Assembly: GCA_023053685.1 (NCBI GenBank)
Contig: JALIGW010000002.1
Location: 242,165,677-242,229,676 of the forward strand
Direction: 5' to 3'
DNA: 64,000 bases
Source: Diadophis punctatus similis
Taxonomy: Eukaryota > Chordata > Lepidosauria > Squamata > Dipsadidae
The translations under genes were made by a program, and so were the position numbers. The notes below the pieces were generated by a model. That model was not told where the DNA came from. It saw only the letters and a list, made by a program, of their open reading frames with translations, and searched no databases. Positions within the stretch are counted from its first letter, which is position 1. The number at the start of each line of letters is the position of its first letter. Of the stretch, positions 1-10,960 are shown one piece after another.

Positions 1-546
1 GCTGCGCGAGCTGTGGTGGGTGCTCCTAGATGCACCCACGTAACACCAATTCTCCGCCAGCTGCATTGGTTGCCCATTAGTCTCCGGATCCAATTCAAGG
101 TGTTGGTCGTTACCTTTAAAGCCCTACATGGCTCAGGGCCAGGTTACCTTCGGGACCGCATCCTGCCGCATACCTCCCTACGACCGGTCAGGGCCCACAG
201 AGTCGGCCTCCTCCAGGTCCCGTCGACCAAACAATGTCGGTTGGCGGGGCCGAGGGGGAGGGCCTTCTCTGTGGGAGCTCCCTCCCTGTGGAACCAGCTC
301 CCCCTGGAGATCAGGACTATCCCCACCCTGCTGGCCTTCCAGAAAGCAATAAAAACTTGGCTCTTCCGGCAGGCGGGGTGAAAGCGTGACGATACTCTTT
401 TAATTTTTATATGTTATATGTTTTTTAACTATTGTATTTTATTGCACTGTATTGTCGAAATGGATCCGAATATGTTGTGAGCCGCCCAGAGTCCCTAGGG
501 AGTTGGGCGGCATACAAATCCATTAAATTAAATTAAATTAAATTAA
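1..546 (+). mobile_element. L2-type LINE 3' end (enters from left edge)
   Basis: Frame 13-381 reads GAPRCTHVTPILRQLHWLPI, FKALHGSGPGYLRDRILPHTS and WNQLPLEIRTIPTLLAFQKA, the C-terminus of L2-clade ORF2. A 3' tail follows, ending gttgggcggcatacaaat and an (AAATT)n run. Replaces the left half of the hAT-type MITE present in the other units. Confidence 0.8.
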
Positions 547-746
547 TTCTGTGCATGCGCAGAAGAACCCCCCCCCCAAAAAGCTGGAAAAAATCCAAAG
601 TAAAAAATAAAAATTTTTTTAAAAAAAGATGGTGGCATCCACGGACGAGCACCAACAGAACCGGTTCTGTGACATCATCGTGACATCACCAGCAGTTTCC
701 TACCAGTTTGGGCAAACCGGTCTGAACTGGGAGGAAACCACCTCTG
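547..746. mobile_element. hAT-type MITE, right part only (gene A unit)
   Basis: Matches the right half of the MITE at 18097: cttctgtgcatgcgcagaag, ggttctgtgacatcatcgtg, ending ccacctctg followed by CTATGGTA (747-754). The left half is lost to the L2 sequence. Confidence 0.65.
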
Positions 747-982
747 CTATGGTAGTAGTAGTAGAGACATTCAGTCTCCCCTTTAATTATTGTCTTAAGG
801 CAAAGACTGGGGAGCCATCAGTCCTAGCCTGGGATTACTGCAGAGAGGTGGGAGTGGACTAGATGCTCTCTGGGGTGACTTGAAATTTTTGAAAATAAAA
901 TTCTACGATGGTGATCACAAACCTGTACATACAGGAATATATTAAAATGCATGATTCTTTTTTTAAAAAATACCATGTTTAG

Positions 983-1076
<94 letters not shown>
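983..1076. repeat. (TATC)n microsatellite, gene A unit
   Basis: About 23 copies of the tetranucleotide directly before the SINE at 1080. Confidence 0.95.
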
Positions 1077-1077
<1 letters not shown>

Positions 1078-1079
1078 TA

Positions 1080-1430
1080 AGAGACGTGGTGGCTCAGTGG
1101 CTAAGACGCTGAGCTTATCAATCATAAAGGTTGGCAGTTCGGCAGTTCGAATCCCTAGCGACATGTAATGGAGTGAGCTCCCATTACTTGTCCCAGCTTC
1201 TGCCAACCTAGCAATTCGAAAGCATGTAAAAATGCAAGTAGAAAACTAGGGACCATTTTGGTGGGAAGGTAACAGCGTTCCATGTGCCTTCAGTGTTTAG
1301 TCATGCCAGCCACATGAGCACAGAGATGTCTTTGGACAGCGCTGGCTTGTTGGCTTTGAAACGGAGATGAGCACCGCCCCCTAGAGTCGGGAACAACAAG
1401 CACATATGTGCAAGGGGAACCTTTACCTTA
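1080..1430 (+). mobile_element. tRNA-derived SINE, Sauria type (gene A unit)
   Basis: A-box-like gtggctcagtggctaag and B-box-like gcagttcgaatccctag near the 5' end, body ending tagagtcgggaacaac, 3' end caaggggaacctttacctta. Assignment to Sauria SINEs (BovB-mobilised) is from memory of the family. Confidence 0.75.
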
Positions 1431-1456
1431 TCTATCTGTCTATCTGTCTATCTGTC

Positions 1457-1990
1457 TGTTAAGGAGTTATTGTGCTGTTAAGCACATACACAGCGAAATG
1501 TGTTGTAGTAATGGTGTTGCAGTTTGATATGAATGCTATTCAGTCAATAAACAGAATATCTTTAGTATGTACAAAGTAGTTTTTACTTGAATAGTAGCAA
1601 AGTTAAATAGGAAGTCCAAGTCATACACAGTTATTCAGTCAATGCGAAGTTTCTTCTTCTTGCCTATCTTTGTTTTAACTCACAAACAAAGATTACAGCT
1701 ATTTACTCAATTCTATACTATCACAGATAGTTATTCTTCTCTTCACACAATTCCACACAGTCATAAAGTAATCTACTCCATCAGTAAAGCAGCAGAGAGT
1801 CTTCAATCCAGAACACACCATCAAACACCACTCACCACACTGAACCACAACCACCAACCACACTGAGCATGCTCTCTTGCTTACTTATATAGTAATCATC
1901 CACAATGCATTTAAAGCAATATACACATAACACTGATTTGTGGCTTAATCATATATTAACACACCCAATCGTTTGAACAGGGTTCTAACA
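1457..1990 (-). mobile_element. Solo LTR in intron 3 of gene A (534 bp)
   Basis: Starts TGTTAAGG, ends TTCTAACA, flanked by a 5-bp duplication CTGTC (1452-1456, 1991-1995) within a tetranucleotide tract. The minus strand contains TATATAAG (near 1884-1891), a possible TATA box, favouring minus orientation. Family not assigned. A 74-codon open frame inside it is chance. Confidence 0.75.
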
Positions 1991-2062
1991 CTGTCTATCT
2001 GTCTGTCTGTCTGTCTGTCTGTATATCCATCCATCCATCCATCCATCCATCCATCCATCCAT
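1991..2062. repeat. (TGTC)n/(CATC)n microsatellite, gene A intron 3
   Basis: Tetranucleotide tract between the solo LTR and exon 3. Confidence 0.9.
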
Positions 2063-2253
2063 CTGTCATCTAGATAGCTATCATCTAGCTATCATAATGT
2101 CCTCTCTATGGACTATTATGCCCCCAGCAGTTAGATTTGTGTAACGTGTTGGTCTTTTGTAGCACTTGGAAGCTGAGAAGGTTCTTCTTCCTCTCATTTG
2201 TATTCCTTCTTCAAAGGAACTAGCTTTGATGCATCCTTGTCAGGATGACATAC

Positions 2254-3048
2254 CTGCCATGGCTGCAGTCTTGAAGCCACCAACCTCTCCTTGCTTGCCT
2301 TCCTTTTCCACCTGGATCTGGATGAATATGCAGCACTCAAGGCATGGGCCAGAGTCTTAATGATACTGTAAACATGGGGATCATTTGGAATCAGGATGCT
2401 GTTCCTTTTCTCTTGGGTCTCCAATGGTGCTTTCTGGGTGCATTTTCTTCGGCCCTTGATAGAAAAGAACTGCTTTGAAAAAGAACAGTGAAAAGACTGG
2501 TCTTGAAACTGAGGTTGTACAAAGAGAATGGGTTCAAAGGCATCATCCTTAGGACTTTCTTTATCCTTGATATCAAAGTTCCAAATACTATGGACATATT
2601 TGAAAAGTATGTGCCTTCTCACTGTCCATTTCACCAGGGGTGAGATGATCCAGACTTTCCCTTCAATGGGTCCTGGCAAATCTTCAAGTGTCAAATGGAA
2701 AGGAAGAATTGTGTCCAAACTGGAATCATATTCCATGAAATGAACAAAGACATTGACTTGCCTCCACTTAGAGAGGGCATCCCTGAGTGATGCTTTGTGG
2801 CCAGTCATTGAGAGCTGTTGTGATATAACAACACAAATTCCATTCTTGATAAGCAAAGGAGTAAAAATCCTCATGAAATTCTCTCCATTTTCTGTATCTG
2901 AAGCAATGACACCAATCAAGGTCCATCTGAAATGGAGGAGAAGTTGGATAATTCCTGGGTACTGGATCCCTTCTTTGGGCACCATCCGGTGGAAAAATGG
3001 GAATTGATTTTTATCAATAAGATCTGCTGAATCACTTGCATAACTCAT
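2254..3048 (-). CDS. V2R gene A exon 3 (ligand-binding domain core)
   Basis: 795 nt, phase 0 at both ends: acceptor ctttttcag|ATG and donor CAG|gtatgt after LQPWQ. Compared with the other copies it has SYASDSADL (others SYASG or SYTSG) and RRHILFKY (others RRN, GRN or GRD). Confidence 0.85.
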
Positions 3049-5736
3049 CTGAAAAAGCAACAAGGAATGCTTTATTATGTTTGGGTGTCAGATCAAGTCT
3101 GAAATAGTACCTTTTAATAAATCCAAGTTGGTTGTCAAAGACATTTTAGTATAGTTTATTGCTGATTAGTCATTTGGCCATATCAAGATACAGACTATAA
3201 AGAGCAGAACAAGACCTTATATAAAAATAGAATAAAAGAAACAAATTAAATACAAAAGAACAATGCTAAAGAACAAAAATCATATTTCTGTATCACCCCT
3301 ATGATTTACTGTGATAACATCCACATATCCTCATTTCAACTGAACTATTTTATTCAAATAAATGGCATTAATAAATATATTTTTAGTATTCTGACCATAC
3401 AGGAAATATGTTGTTTTAACATAAGGATCTGAATAGAATATTTATTTAATGGGCATTTCAAGATACGGATCACTCTCTTTGTTTTACATTTGACATTCAA
3501 ATAACAGCTCTGTTATGTCTTGCATCTCTGGGATTCTGCAAATGCAAGCCTGTTCATTATAAGGAACTTGATTAAATCTTCTATATTTAATCACTTTGTC
3601 TAGCTGCTCAAATATTGTTAAAGTACATACTGTCCTATGATATTTAGTTAGCTATTTCTGCTTTGAAATACTTGGTAAATTTTCAAAGGTACAATTTTAG
3701 CTAGTCATCCTTTTTAACTTATCTGATTTATTAATACTGGGAGAATTATGATAACATTAGAAGTCTAGTCTTCTATATTGAGACTCTAGAAAAAGTGCAG
3801 AGAAGAGCAACCAGGGTGATTAGGGGACTGGAGAGTAAAACATATGAAGAATGGTTACAGGAACTGGGCATGGCTAGTATAGTGAAGAGAAGGACCAGGG
3901 GAGACATGGTAGCAGTCTTCCAATATTTGAGGGACTGCCACGGAGAGGAGGGGGTCAATACATTTTCCAAAGCACCTGAAGGCCAGACAAGGAATAATGG
4001 ATGGAAACTGAGCAAGGAGAGATTCAACCTGGAAATAAGGACAAAGCCTATCAGTTGGGTTATTTTTTGAATAGTTCAGCCAGTAGCTAGCTGAGTCCTC
4101 TCCAGGGGCTCTATTGTGTTTTTTGATGAATTAGAATATGAACATATTAAGGTAAAAATGACATCTTGGATAAAGTGTTTGCTTTTTTTTAAAAAAAGTA
4201 ATGCTAGGGTCCCTACTGATAATTAATGCTAGGGTCCCTACGATTCTATAACACATATATTTTTATCAGTTGTAAATAAGCTAATCCATTGGAATTATTT
4301 CCACGAATATAGGCTTTGCTCACCATTGAAAATACTATTATTTTCGTAAAGATGATTTTTATTTGTGTGCGTATTTATGTATTTATTTATTATTTCTCTT
4401 CATGATAAAAAAACAGCTCTTGAATTCCATGGAGTAAACATGATTGGATCTATTGCTCACTCACCACCACTTCACTCTCTTTACCAGATAGAGAAACACA
4501 CACACAAACCTGTGGGACTTTGTGGGTTCCTACTAATGTTGACATCTGGATGGAGATGTCCCTTCTAGCTGCATCAAGAAGGGCCAAGATGTTGTCTTTC
4601 TTTCCACAACTGTAGTTGGGAACATTGGCTTCTCCAGTCGAGAGCACGTCCAGCAAGGCATCTGAAGTGCCAAGTGTGTTCAAATAGTTGTCATGGATGT
4701 TGGAGCCAAGTGTGAGATTGTGTAGAAGCTGGGGGTTCCTATTTACCAATTGAATGGCAAAAATGTAGTGGAAGATTCTAGACTGATCAGTAGATAAACT
4801 ACTGTAAAAATATTCATGTTATTGTCATCATCATTAACAGAAATAATAAAACATGTCATTTATTCCTCTTTGTCTCTACAAATCTATTTAGGGCAATACT
4901 GATTCACAATCAGAGGCACCTCCTATCACCATTTAATTTTTATGAGTGTTGAGAATATGTAGATAATCCTCCACCAGGGTTAAGAACCACAAATGCAGAG
5001 AATCATTATTTGTAACATTCCTAATTTTCATTTCTTCAATAACCAGCATTCAATATCATTCAATATTTAAAAGTAGAGCCATCATAAAATGAAGAGAATG
5101 TTTCATAAGTGACCCAGAAAAGAAACTCTAACATCAGGCCAACCTTCATTTTTCTAAGGATCAGGCTTTGAATACCAATGAGTGGTTATAAAAAATATGG
5201 AAATGGGCCGTGCAGATGCAACTACAACCCTTTCAATAATTACTATAAACAAAAGTCAGTATTCAAGTGATGAATGAAGGACTGGATGGGGAGAGGAAAA
5301 TAACCTGGATATGTTTAAGATATTTTTCTGCCCCATCTTTGGATTTGAGGCTCTTACAAAAAAGAAGATAAAAAGGGACAGCGGAAATCAAAACAATTCA
5401 GGAAATTAAACAGGCCCTGCAATGTTCCTCTAGGAGTTAAGTAAAATATGAAAAAAATCAAGAACGTGTTAGAACTGCGGATGGAGGGAAGGCAACTCCC
5501 TCACACTGAATGACTTACGAATGTGACTGTGTATCAGGAGCCACGTTGAAAGGAAATGTTAAATGAGGTGTTGTTGTTGCAGTGGTGATCACACTAATGA
5601 GATGGTCTCCTGGCCTATAGTAGTTCCATGGTTTTTTGCGATCTTCCTCCTCCAAACTTAGCGGGCATTTCATTCTAAGCTTCCCACAGACTGGCTGGAA
5701 CACCAGCAGCATCAGGAACAGAAGCAGGAAGTCCAT
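2254..5736 (-). CDS. V2R gene A, vomeronasal type-2 receptor, partial (exons 1-3; rest beyond left edge)
   Basis: Spliced partial gene. Exon 1 5519-5736, exon 2 4510-4801, exon 3 2254-3048. Phases agree: exon 1 ends in phase 2 (TC|gtaagt), exon 2 adds 1+291 nt, exon 3 is 795 nt in phase 0. The start ATG at 5736 opens a hydrophobic signal peptide (MDFLLLFLMLLVFQPVCG). Next come the V2R signatures [12 protein letters not shown] (exon 1), the KVPQ|MSYAS exon 2/3 junction, [18 protein letters not shown] and [13 protein letters not shown] (exon 3), and RLQPWQ at the end of exon 3. Family role: extracellular Venus-flytrap domain of a family C GPCR that detects peptide or protein cues in vomeronasal neurons, usually through Gao and TRPC2. 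No stop or frameshift is seen. Exons 4-6 are absent from bases 1-2253, as expected if intron 3 is several kb as in B-D, so completeness cannot be judged. Closest by eye to gene D. Confidence 0.88.
3049..3779. other. Intron 2 of gene A, no recognised feature
   Basis: AT-rich sequence shared with the same intron of B, C and D. Nothing beyond the intron itself is seen. Confidence 0.6.
3780..4043 (+). mobile_element. CR1-type LINE fragment in intron 2 of gene A
   Basis: Plus-strand frame: [62 protein letters not shown], the CR1 ORF2 C-terminal region. Truncated at both ends. Present in A, C and D but not B. Confidence 0.8.
4510..4801 (-). CDS. V2R gene A exon 2
   Basis: 292 nt. Acceptor is a tandem CAGTAG; donor is CAG|gtttgt. 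Encodes [17 protein letters not shown], an N-glycosylation-type NLT site, YSCGKKDN and ends THKVPQ. Carries DAARRD, as gene D does; genes B and C have DAADRD. Confidence 0.85.
4802..5518. other. Intron 1 of gene A, no recognised feature
   Basis: Unique AT-rich intron, conserved in all four units. No repeat or RNA gene recognised. Confidence 0.6.
5519..5736 (-). CDS. V2R gene A exon 1 (signal peptide, N-terminal lobe)
   Basis: 218 nt from the ATG to a strong donor (TC|gtaagt). Encodes a signal peptide with a leucine-rich core, then [25 protein letters not shown] and [12 protein letters not shown]. The open frame continues two codons into the intron before stopping, so the donor sets the end. 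Confidence 0.85.
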
Positions 5737-5873
5737 AATTCATAGGGCTGGCACATCAGTAGCACTGGAAGCAGAACTAGGGGATTCACAATTTATAAGC
5801 CTGAATCAATTCCCTTCCTGTTTCTAAACAAGAACAACAAGGAGAGCTAGGAGAATTCAAAGCACTCTCACAA

Positions 5874-5940
5874 GGGGGGGTTGGACTAGATGACCTACAA
5901 GGTCCCTTCCAACTCTAGTAATCTAATCTAATCTAATATG
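5874..5940 (+). mobile_element. CR1 3' tail upstream of gene A exon 1
   Basis: ggttggactagatgaccta...cccttccaactctag followed by a (taatc)n tail, the 3' terminus of squamate CR1. Lies about 140 bp 5' of the start codon. Confidence 0.8.
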
Positions 5941-6466
5941 ACAAGGTGGAATGCCAGTGGCTTTCCCAATTCAGAAAGAGACATACCCAGTTTCACTTGG
6001 AAAGGAGAGAGGAACCCAGCCCCTGCCTCTATTAAAATTGTGCCACACTCAGTGTGACCCGAGGCATTTATCCTCTTCTGATGCAAGATCCCTTCCATGT
6101 AGCTACAGGGTGATGTTTACATCAAAGGCACTCACTGGAGAAGTAGCAGAAGAGGTCTCAAAGACTGGAACGATGATTCACTATAATTTTCAGTAATTTC
6201 TCCTCTAGGGATCTAAACTTCTATGGGGCTCTATGTGCAGAAGGGTAACTGGGGGGGAAAGCAAGTTAGTGAAGAACAATAGATATTCACATTAGGACAC
6301 TGTTCTGTTGTAGTTGTGCTCCATCCTGTCAGGTCTTGTCTTGTTCAGAAAGTAATGTTTGATGAAGATAATCCAATACCCAGGTAACTGAACTTCTGCT
6401 GTCCTTCAATGTGGTACCCAACCTCTTTACCTCCATGGTGCTCCCAGTTAGATTTTTTTTTCAGAT

Positions 6467-7140
6467 TACTAGAGTTGGAAGGGACCTTGTAGGTCACCTA
6501 GTCCAACCCCCCGCTCAAGCAGCAGTCCCTACACCATTTCAGAAAAATGGCAGTCCATTTTAAAGTCTCAAGTGTTGGAGCTCTCGCAACCTCCGTAGGC
6601 AAGCTGTTCCACTGGTTGATCACTCTGACTGTCAGAAAGTTTCTCCTTATTTCCAGGTGGAATCTCTCCTTGGTCAGTTTCCATCCATTATTCCATGTCT
6701 GACCTTCTGGTGCCTTGGAAAACAGCCTGACCCACTCCTCGCTGTGACAGCCCCTCAAGTATTGGAACACTGCTATCCTGTCTCCCCTGGTCCTTCTCTT
6801 CGCTAGACTAGCCATGCCCAGTTCCTGCAACCGCTCTTCGTATATTATAGTTTCCAGTCCCCTAATCATCCTGGTTGCTCTCCTCTGCAGTTTCTCTAGA
6901 GTCTCAATGTCTTTTTGGTAGTGTGGTGACCAAAACTGGATGCAGTACTCTAGCTGTGGTCTAACTAAGGCTTTATAGAGTGGTATTAGTACCTCCCTAG
7001 TCCTAGATTGTATATTAATGCAATTTGGGGTTTTTTCTGCTACTCTATTTTTCTGCCACTCTAGATTGGTGACACTTAACTCTAGTGCTGACTTTCTTCT
7101 AACACCAGTTCTTGGATTATATCAAGGAAAATCTCCCTTG
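6467..7140 (-). mobile_element. CR1-type LINE 3' region between genes A and B
   Basis: Starts with the reverse complement of the CR1 3' end (agagttggaagggaccttgt). The minus-strand frame 6498-6869 reads [20 protein letters not shown] and NQWNSLPTEVARAPTLETL. The left portion of ORF2 is missing. Confidence 0.8.
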
Positions 7141-7235
7141 AATTGAGTTCATACCAATGTTTACTTTATTTAAAAACAGGCAAATCTAAAAGAGGTTATA
7201 AGGTTAAAAATCTAAAAGTTTATGTTGATAAAATT

Positions 7236-7873
7236 TATTTATTTATTTATTTATTTGGTAGTTTTTCTATGCCGCCCTACTCCCTCAGGACTCAGGGCGG
7301 CATACAACATTTTATAAAAACTCCAAACAAATCATTAAAAAGACAGTTTAAAAATAATTTAAGAAACATATAAACAACATACATACGTGGGGGAGACATA
7401 AAATCGTCTCAAAACCCTGCCTGCTTGAAGAGCCATGTTTTAATGGCTTTTCGGATGGCCAGCAAGGTGGGGATGGTTTGGATCTCTGGGGGAAGTTGGT
7501 TCCACACAGCAGGGGTCCCTACAGAGAAGGCCCTCCCCCTCGGCCCCACCAGTCGGCACTGTTTGGCTGACGGGACCTGGAAGAGACCCACTCTGTGGGA
7601 CCTAACCGGTCGAAGGGAAGAATGAGGCAGAATGCGGTCCCGAAGATAGCCTGGTCCTAAGCCATGTAGGGCTTTAAAGATGATGATCAGCACCTTGAAT
7701 TGCACCTGGAGACCAATGGGCAACCAATGCAGCTGGCGGAATATAGGTGTCACGTGGGTGTACCTTGAAACACCCACCACAGCACGCGGAGCTGCATTTT
7801 GCACCAGTTGAAGTCTCTGAATACTCTTCAAGGGCAGCCCCAAGTAGAGCACATTGCAGTAGTAATATAGTAG
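7236..7873 (-). mobile_element. L2-type LINE insertion with target duplication (A-B intergenic)
   Basis: 638 bp, minus strand: LYLGLPLKSIQRLQLVQNAA, HVTPIFRQLHWLPIGL, FKALHGLGPGYLRDRILPHS, tail (AAAT)n at 7236. Flanked by TAAAATT at 7229-7235 and 7874-7880. The other units read straight through this site (near 24765 and 40906), so it is a recent private insertion. Confidence 0.88.
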
Positions 7874-7880
7874 TAAAATT

Positions 7881-8329
7881 GCTTTACAAAGAATAATTTA
7901 GAGCAAAATCGAAATAAAATTTATAAAAAGACATTCTAAAGAAATCAAACAGTAAATATAACTTCATCTTAAACAGATGATCCAGCTTCTACATTTTTCA
8001 CATGAATCTGAAAGACTGTGCATTAAGTGGTTACATCAAATAATCAAAAGAAAAGAAAAAAGTTTGTCTTAGACCAGCTGTCAGCAAAATACATCATCCA
8101 AAGAGAACACAGAGAAAAAAACCAAATTAAAACGTGAACTATTAAAGAGATAAAGAATTTTTAAAAATCACATTGATCTTTGAAAACTAGTTAATTTTAC
8201 ACATGGTGTGAAGAAAATTGGTGCATGCATATGATTAATAGTTTGTCTCAAATACAAATGACACTATAGAAAACCTGGCCACATTACTAAGTGTTTCTGC
8301 AGATACATTAGCAAAAAAGAGTTTCTCCT
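7881..8329. other. Intergenic A-B, no recognised feature
   Basis: AT-rich block conserved at about 24770-25190 and 40910-41340; shortened in the right-hand copy near 61612. Confidence 0.5.
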
Positions 8330-8720
8330 CATTAGTCAGTGGTGCAGGCTATATGGCATGGTCCTTAAATGCTGCACATTTATCCAGATCCAAGAGAGAA
8401 TGAAGCAGACTGAGAATGTCTGGAATGCTAGGACAAAACAGCCATGATTTACACTTGACTGTAAAAAATATGATTTCTATAATAGAGTTGTCAAAGTCTG
8501 GAATGCCCTACCTGATTCAGTTGTCTCAGCTACAAATATTTCACAGTTTCAATCACAAACTGACTTCCGTGGAGCTTACTTCATACTTAAGTGGTCAGTG
8601 GAGGGAGTGTGCATAAGTGCACTAATGTGCCTATCGTCCCTGTCATTGTATTTTTATTCTCTTATTCTTGTTCTCATTTTTGTTTGACAAATTCAAACAA
8701 ACAAACAAACAAACAAACAA
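8330..8720 (+). mobile_element. Non-LTR retrotransposon 3' end (Rex/CR1-like), A-B intergenic
   Basis: Frame reads SGMLGQNSHDLHL, then KVWNALPDSVVSATN with shifts, HKLTSVELTSYLSG, and a (CAAA)n tail at 8695. The WNALPxSVV motif is common at the C-terminus of several LINE reverse-transcriptase ORFs; the clade is uncertain. Confidence 0.5.
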
Positions 8721-8820
8721 TACAGCTAAGAAGGATGATACAGACAATCACAGATATTTCTGCTAAATTTGAGAATAAATGTGATGATTTTAGGAGAAGT
8801 TCATTCTTTGAATAGGTTCT

Positions 8821-9559
8821 CTTTGCAAACTGCCATTTTAAGAAGCTAAGAACAGATTTTTGGGATAAGGCAAATGTCCATCTTCATTTCCCAGTGACCA
8901 ACTAAATAACTCTGGAGTGGTCAGAAGAAGGAGAAGCATGAATTATGACAACTTTTGTCTGGGTGTTTCTGCCCAATCTCCCTTCGCTCTCTCACACCAC
9001 ATCCATGCAACACTAAATCATTTCATTCTGTAGAAATTATTTTGTAGAACTCTAATGACTTTGTATTTTAGCTCCCTTCTTGTTTAACTTCTATATAATG
9101 AATTAGTTGATGAGTTAGATTAGCCAGATTACCCTCCTCCTCATTTGGCTGTGAGGATTCTTTCTCTTTTCTATTTAGGGATTGTCTGAGATGTTGAGTC
9201 CTACACTACAAAGAATCCCAACTGCAGATAAACTATGATAAAATTAAAATAATGGAACTTTGAGAAAAAACTGCCAAAAATATTTCTGGCATAAACATGA
9301 TTCACATTGCACGAGAATCATGTTTCAAATATTTGTGGTGTGGCATTTCAAGCCACAGGCGAAGGGGATACGACAGATATGGTAATCCAACAGTTCAGGA
9401 GAACTCAGCAGCCAATTTGCAATTCTATTGGACATGGATGGGGCCACTCTTAAATTATTTCAAGCATAATGGTTGGCCCAGGTACTGTATTAAAACAGCT
9501 CATTTTCTACTTTTGGCCTGTTGGAATGTGTTGAGAGTGAAAATTCCTCTTTCTCACAT
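8821..9559. other. Intergenic A-B and 3' flank of the V2R remnant
   Basis: From about 9290 the sequence resembles the 3' flank of the intact exon 6 (11450-11754), for example the shared gtggtat or gtggcat...aggccaca stretch and cttctg(c/g)ttgtaagctg. Unit C (25680) lacks about 480 bp of the left part. Confidence 0.5.
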
Positions 9560-10300
9560 TTATACTTTTCTTCTGGTTGTAAGCTGTTTCTTTGAATTCC
9601 GGTCTGGTCTCAGAATAATAATGTAGCAGTTGGGGATGAAAATGCAGCCCAGCAATCCGCCACTGGAAGCCAAGATGGAGAAGACCTGCACAGCCACCAT
9701 GTATTTCCCTTTGGTGCTCAGGTAGGTGGTGTTAGCGGAGAAATAAATCCTCCTGAGGTTGATGGATCGGGCTTCCCTTTCGAAGACATTGTTACTTAGA
9801 AAATAAACCGCGAGATTCAAATACTAATAAACAAAATATTTATTTCAGTAGAAAAATAATAAAGAATTCTTATTAGGACTACATTGTATCGGCTAAGAAA
9901 ATAAATCAGTTCTACCTTCGGTAGAGATGGCGATGAGAAAGGAAAGGAGGAAACCTTTGGAATGTAGACATGCGTAATAGAATATATCGTACGTCTGTTT
10001 GACCATAGATACAAGAACATAGTAGAAAAACACAGAGATGCACAAACTGACAATATTCACATCGTGACAGGTGGGCACAAAACTCACCCAGACACTGCAG
10101 AAGACCAGCATGCTGAAGGTGATCAGCTTGGCTTCATTGAAGGCCCCAGGCAGATTCCTGGCCAGAAAAGCAACTGTGAAGCAGATGGCAGCCAGGAAAT
10201 CCATGTAGCTGAGGGTGATGTAGAACATGACAACAGAGTCTTCGTTGCATTGCAGGATAATCATTCCAGGCTGAGAATGTGGGTCAGAGCCAGGAAATGG
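9560..10300 (-). pseudogene. V2R transmembrane-exon remnant (between A and B), split by a solo LTR
   Basis: Encodes the 3' half of exon 6 only: [13 protein letters not shown], helix 5 ([16 protein letters not shown]), [18 protein letters not shown], then after an insertion [20 protein letters not shown] and a stop at 9560. Helices 1-4 are missing. Upstream V2R similarity stops near 10300, where L1 sequence begins. A 339-bp solo LTR (9731-10069) interrupts the codons after FVPT. About 250 bp beyond the stop also resembles the 3' flank of the intact exon 6, so a larger segment was once duplicated. Non-functional. Confidence 0.85.
9731..10069 (-). mobile_element. Solo LTR (339 bp) inside the V2R remnant
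   Basis: Bounded by TGTTAGCG...GTGACA and a perfect 5-bp target duplication GGTGG (9726-9730 and 10070-10074). The paralogous site at about 26130 has a single GGTGG. Read on the minus strand the LTR starts TGTCACG, common in Ty3/gypsy LTRs, and contains AATAAA; orientation and family are inference. No internal retrovirus-like region is present. Confidence 0.85.
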
Positions 10301-10960
10301 GTGTGAAAAGTGTAAAAACAAAGAAGGGACCTTTTATCATCTATGGTGGACATGTGATGAAGCAAAAAAAAATTGGACTATGTTTCATATTTTAATACAC
10401 AAAATCCTGAAAATGGAGATAGATATGAAACCAGAACTTTTCATCTTTGGCTTAATGGAAAAAGAATTGGAGAAAAAGTTTGGAACTTTGTTACCATATA
10501 TGTTGACAGCAACAAGAGTATTGTATGTGCAAAAACGAAAGGACACTTTGATTCCTACTATAGAAGAATGGTTGCAGAAGTTGATGGAGTTTGCTGAAAT
10601 GGCAAACTTGACTAATTTGCTCAAAGAAAGGAACATAAGTACTTTTGTTTCCACATGGAAACCGCTTCTGAACTTCGTGCTTGATGTGAAAAAGAATAAA
10701 ACTTTGATTCTGGGATTTACAGATCAGAGACTAATAGATTCTTGTAGAAATGACTGGTATATACTATTATGGTAATGCCTTATTCTACTGTAACAGATGC
10801 AGTCGGAAGTCAGTGCTTCTTTTTCTTTTTCTTTCCCTAACCTTCCTCACTTTTCTCTGCCCTTCCCCCCTCCCTATCCCTGCCCTTTTATTTGCTTTCG
10901 TATTTTATATGTCACAACACTTAATAACCTAATAAAATGTATTCCGACAATTTTATTTTA
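10301..10960 (+). mobile_element. L1 LINE 3' end (ORF2 C-terminus plus 3' UTR)
   Basis: On the plus strand the frame reads [20 protein letters not shown], the zinc-knuckle-like C-terminus of L1 ORF2, then KPELFIFGLMEKELEKKF and ARVLYVQKRKDTLIPTIEEW with small frame shifts. A pyrimidine-rich 3' UTR and AATAAA follow near 10930. 5'-truncated exactly at the V2R remnant. The 3' limit is approximate. Confidence 0.75.

Noticed and set aside
1642..1866. 74-residue open frame near a TATA-like motif
   Set aside because: Lies inside the solo LTR; no conservation of frame between the A, C and D copies.
8416..8616. Small conserved plus-strand frame in each intergenic segment, possible unknown gene
   Set aside because: WNALPxSVV motif and (CAAA)n tail indicate a LINE 3' end; frames are shifted differently in each copy.
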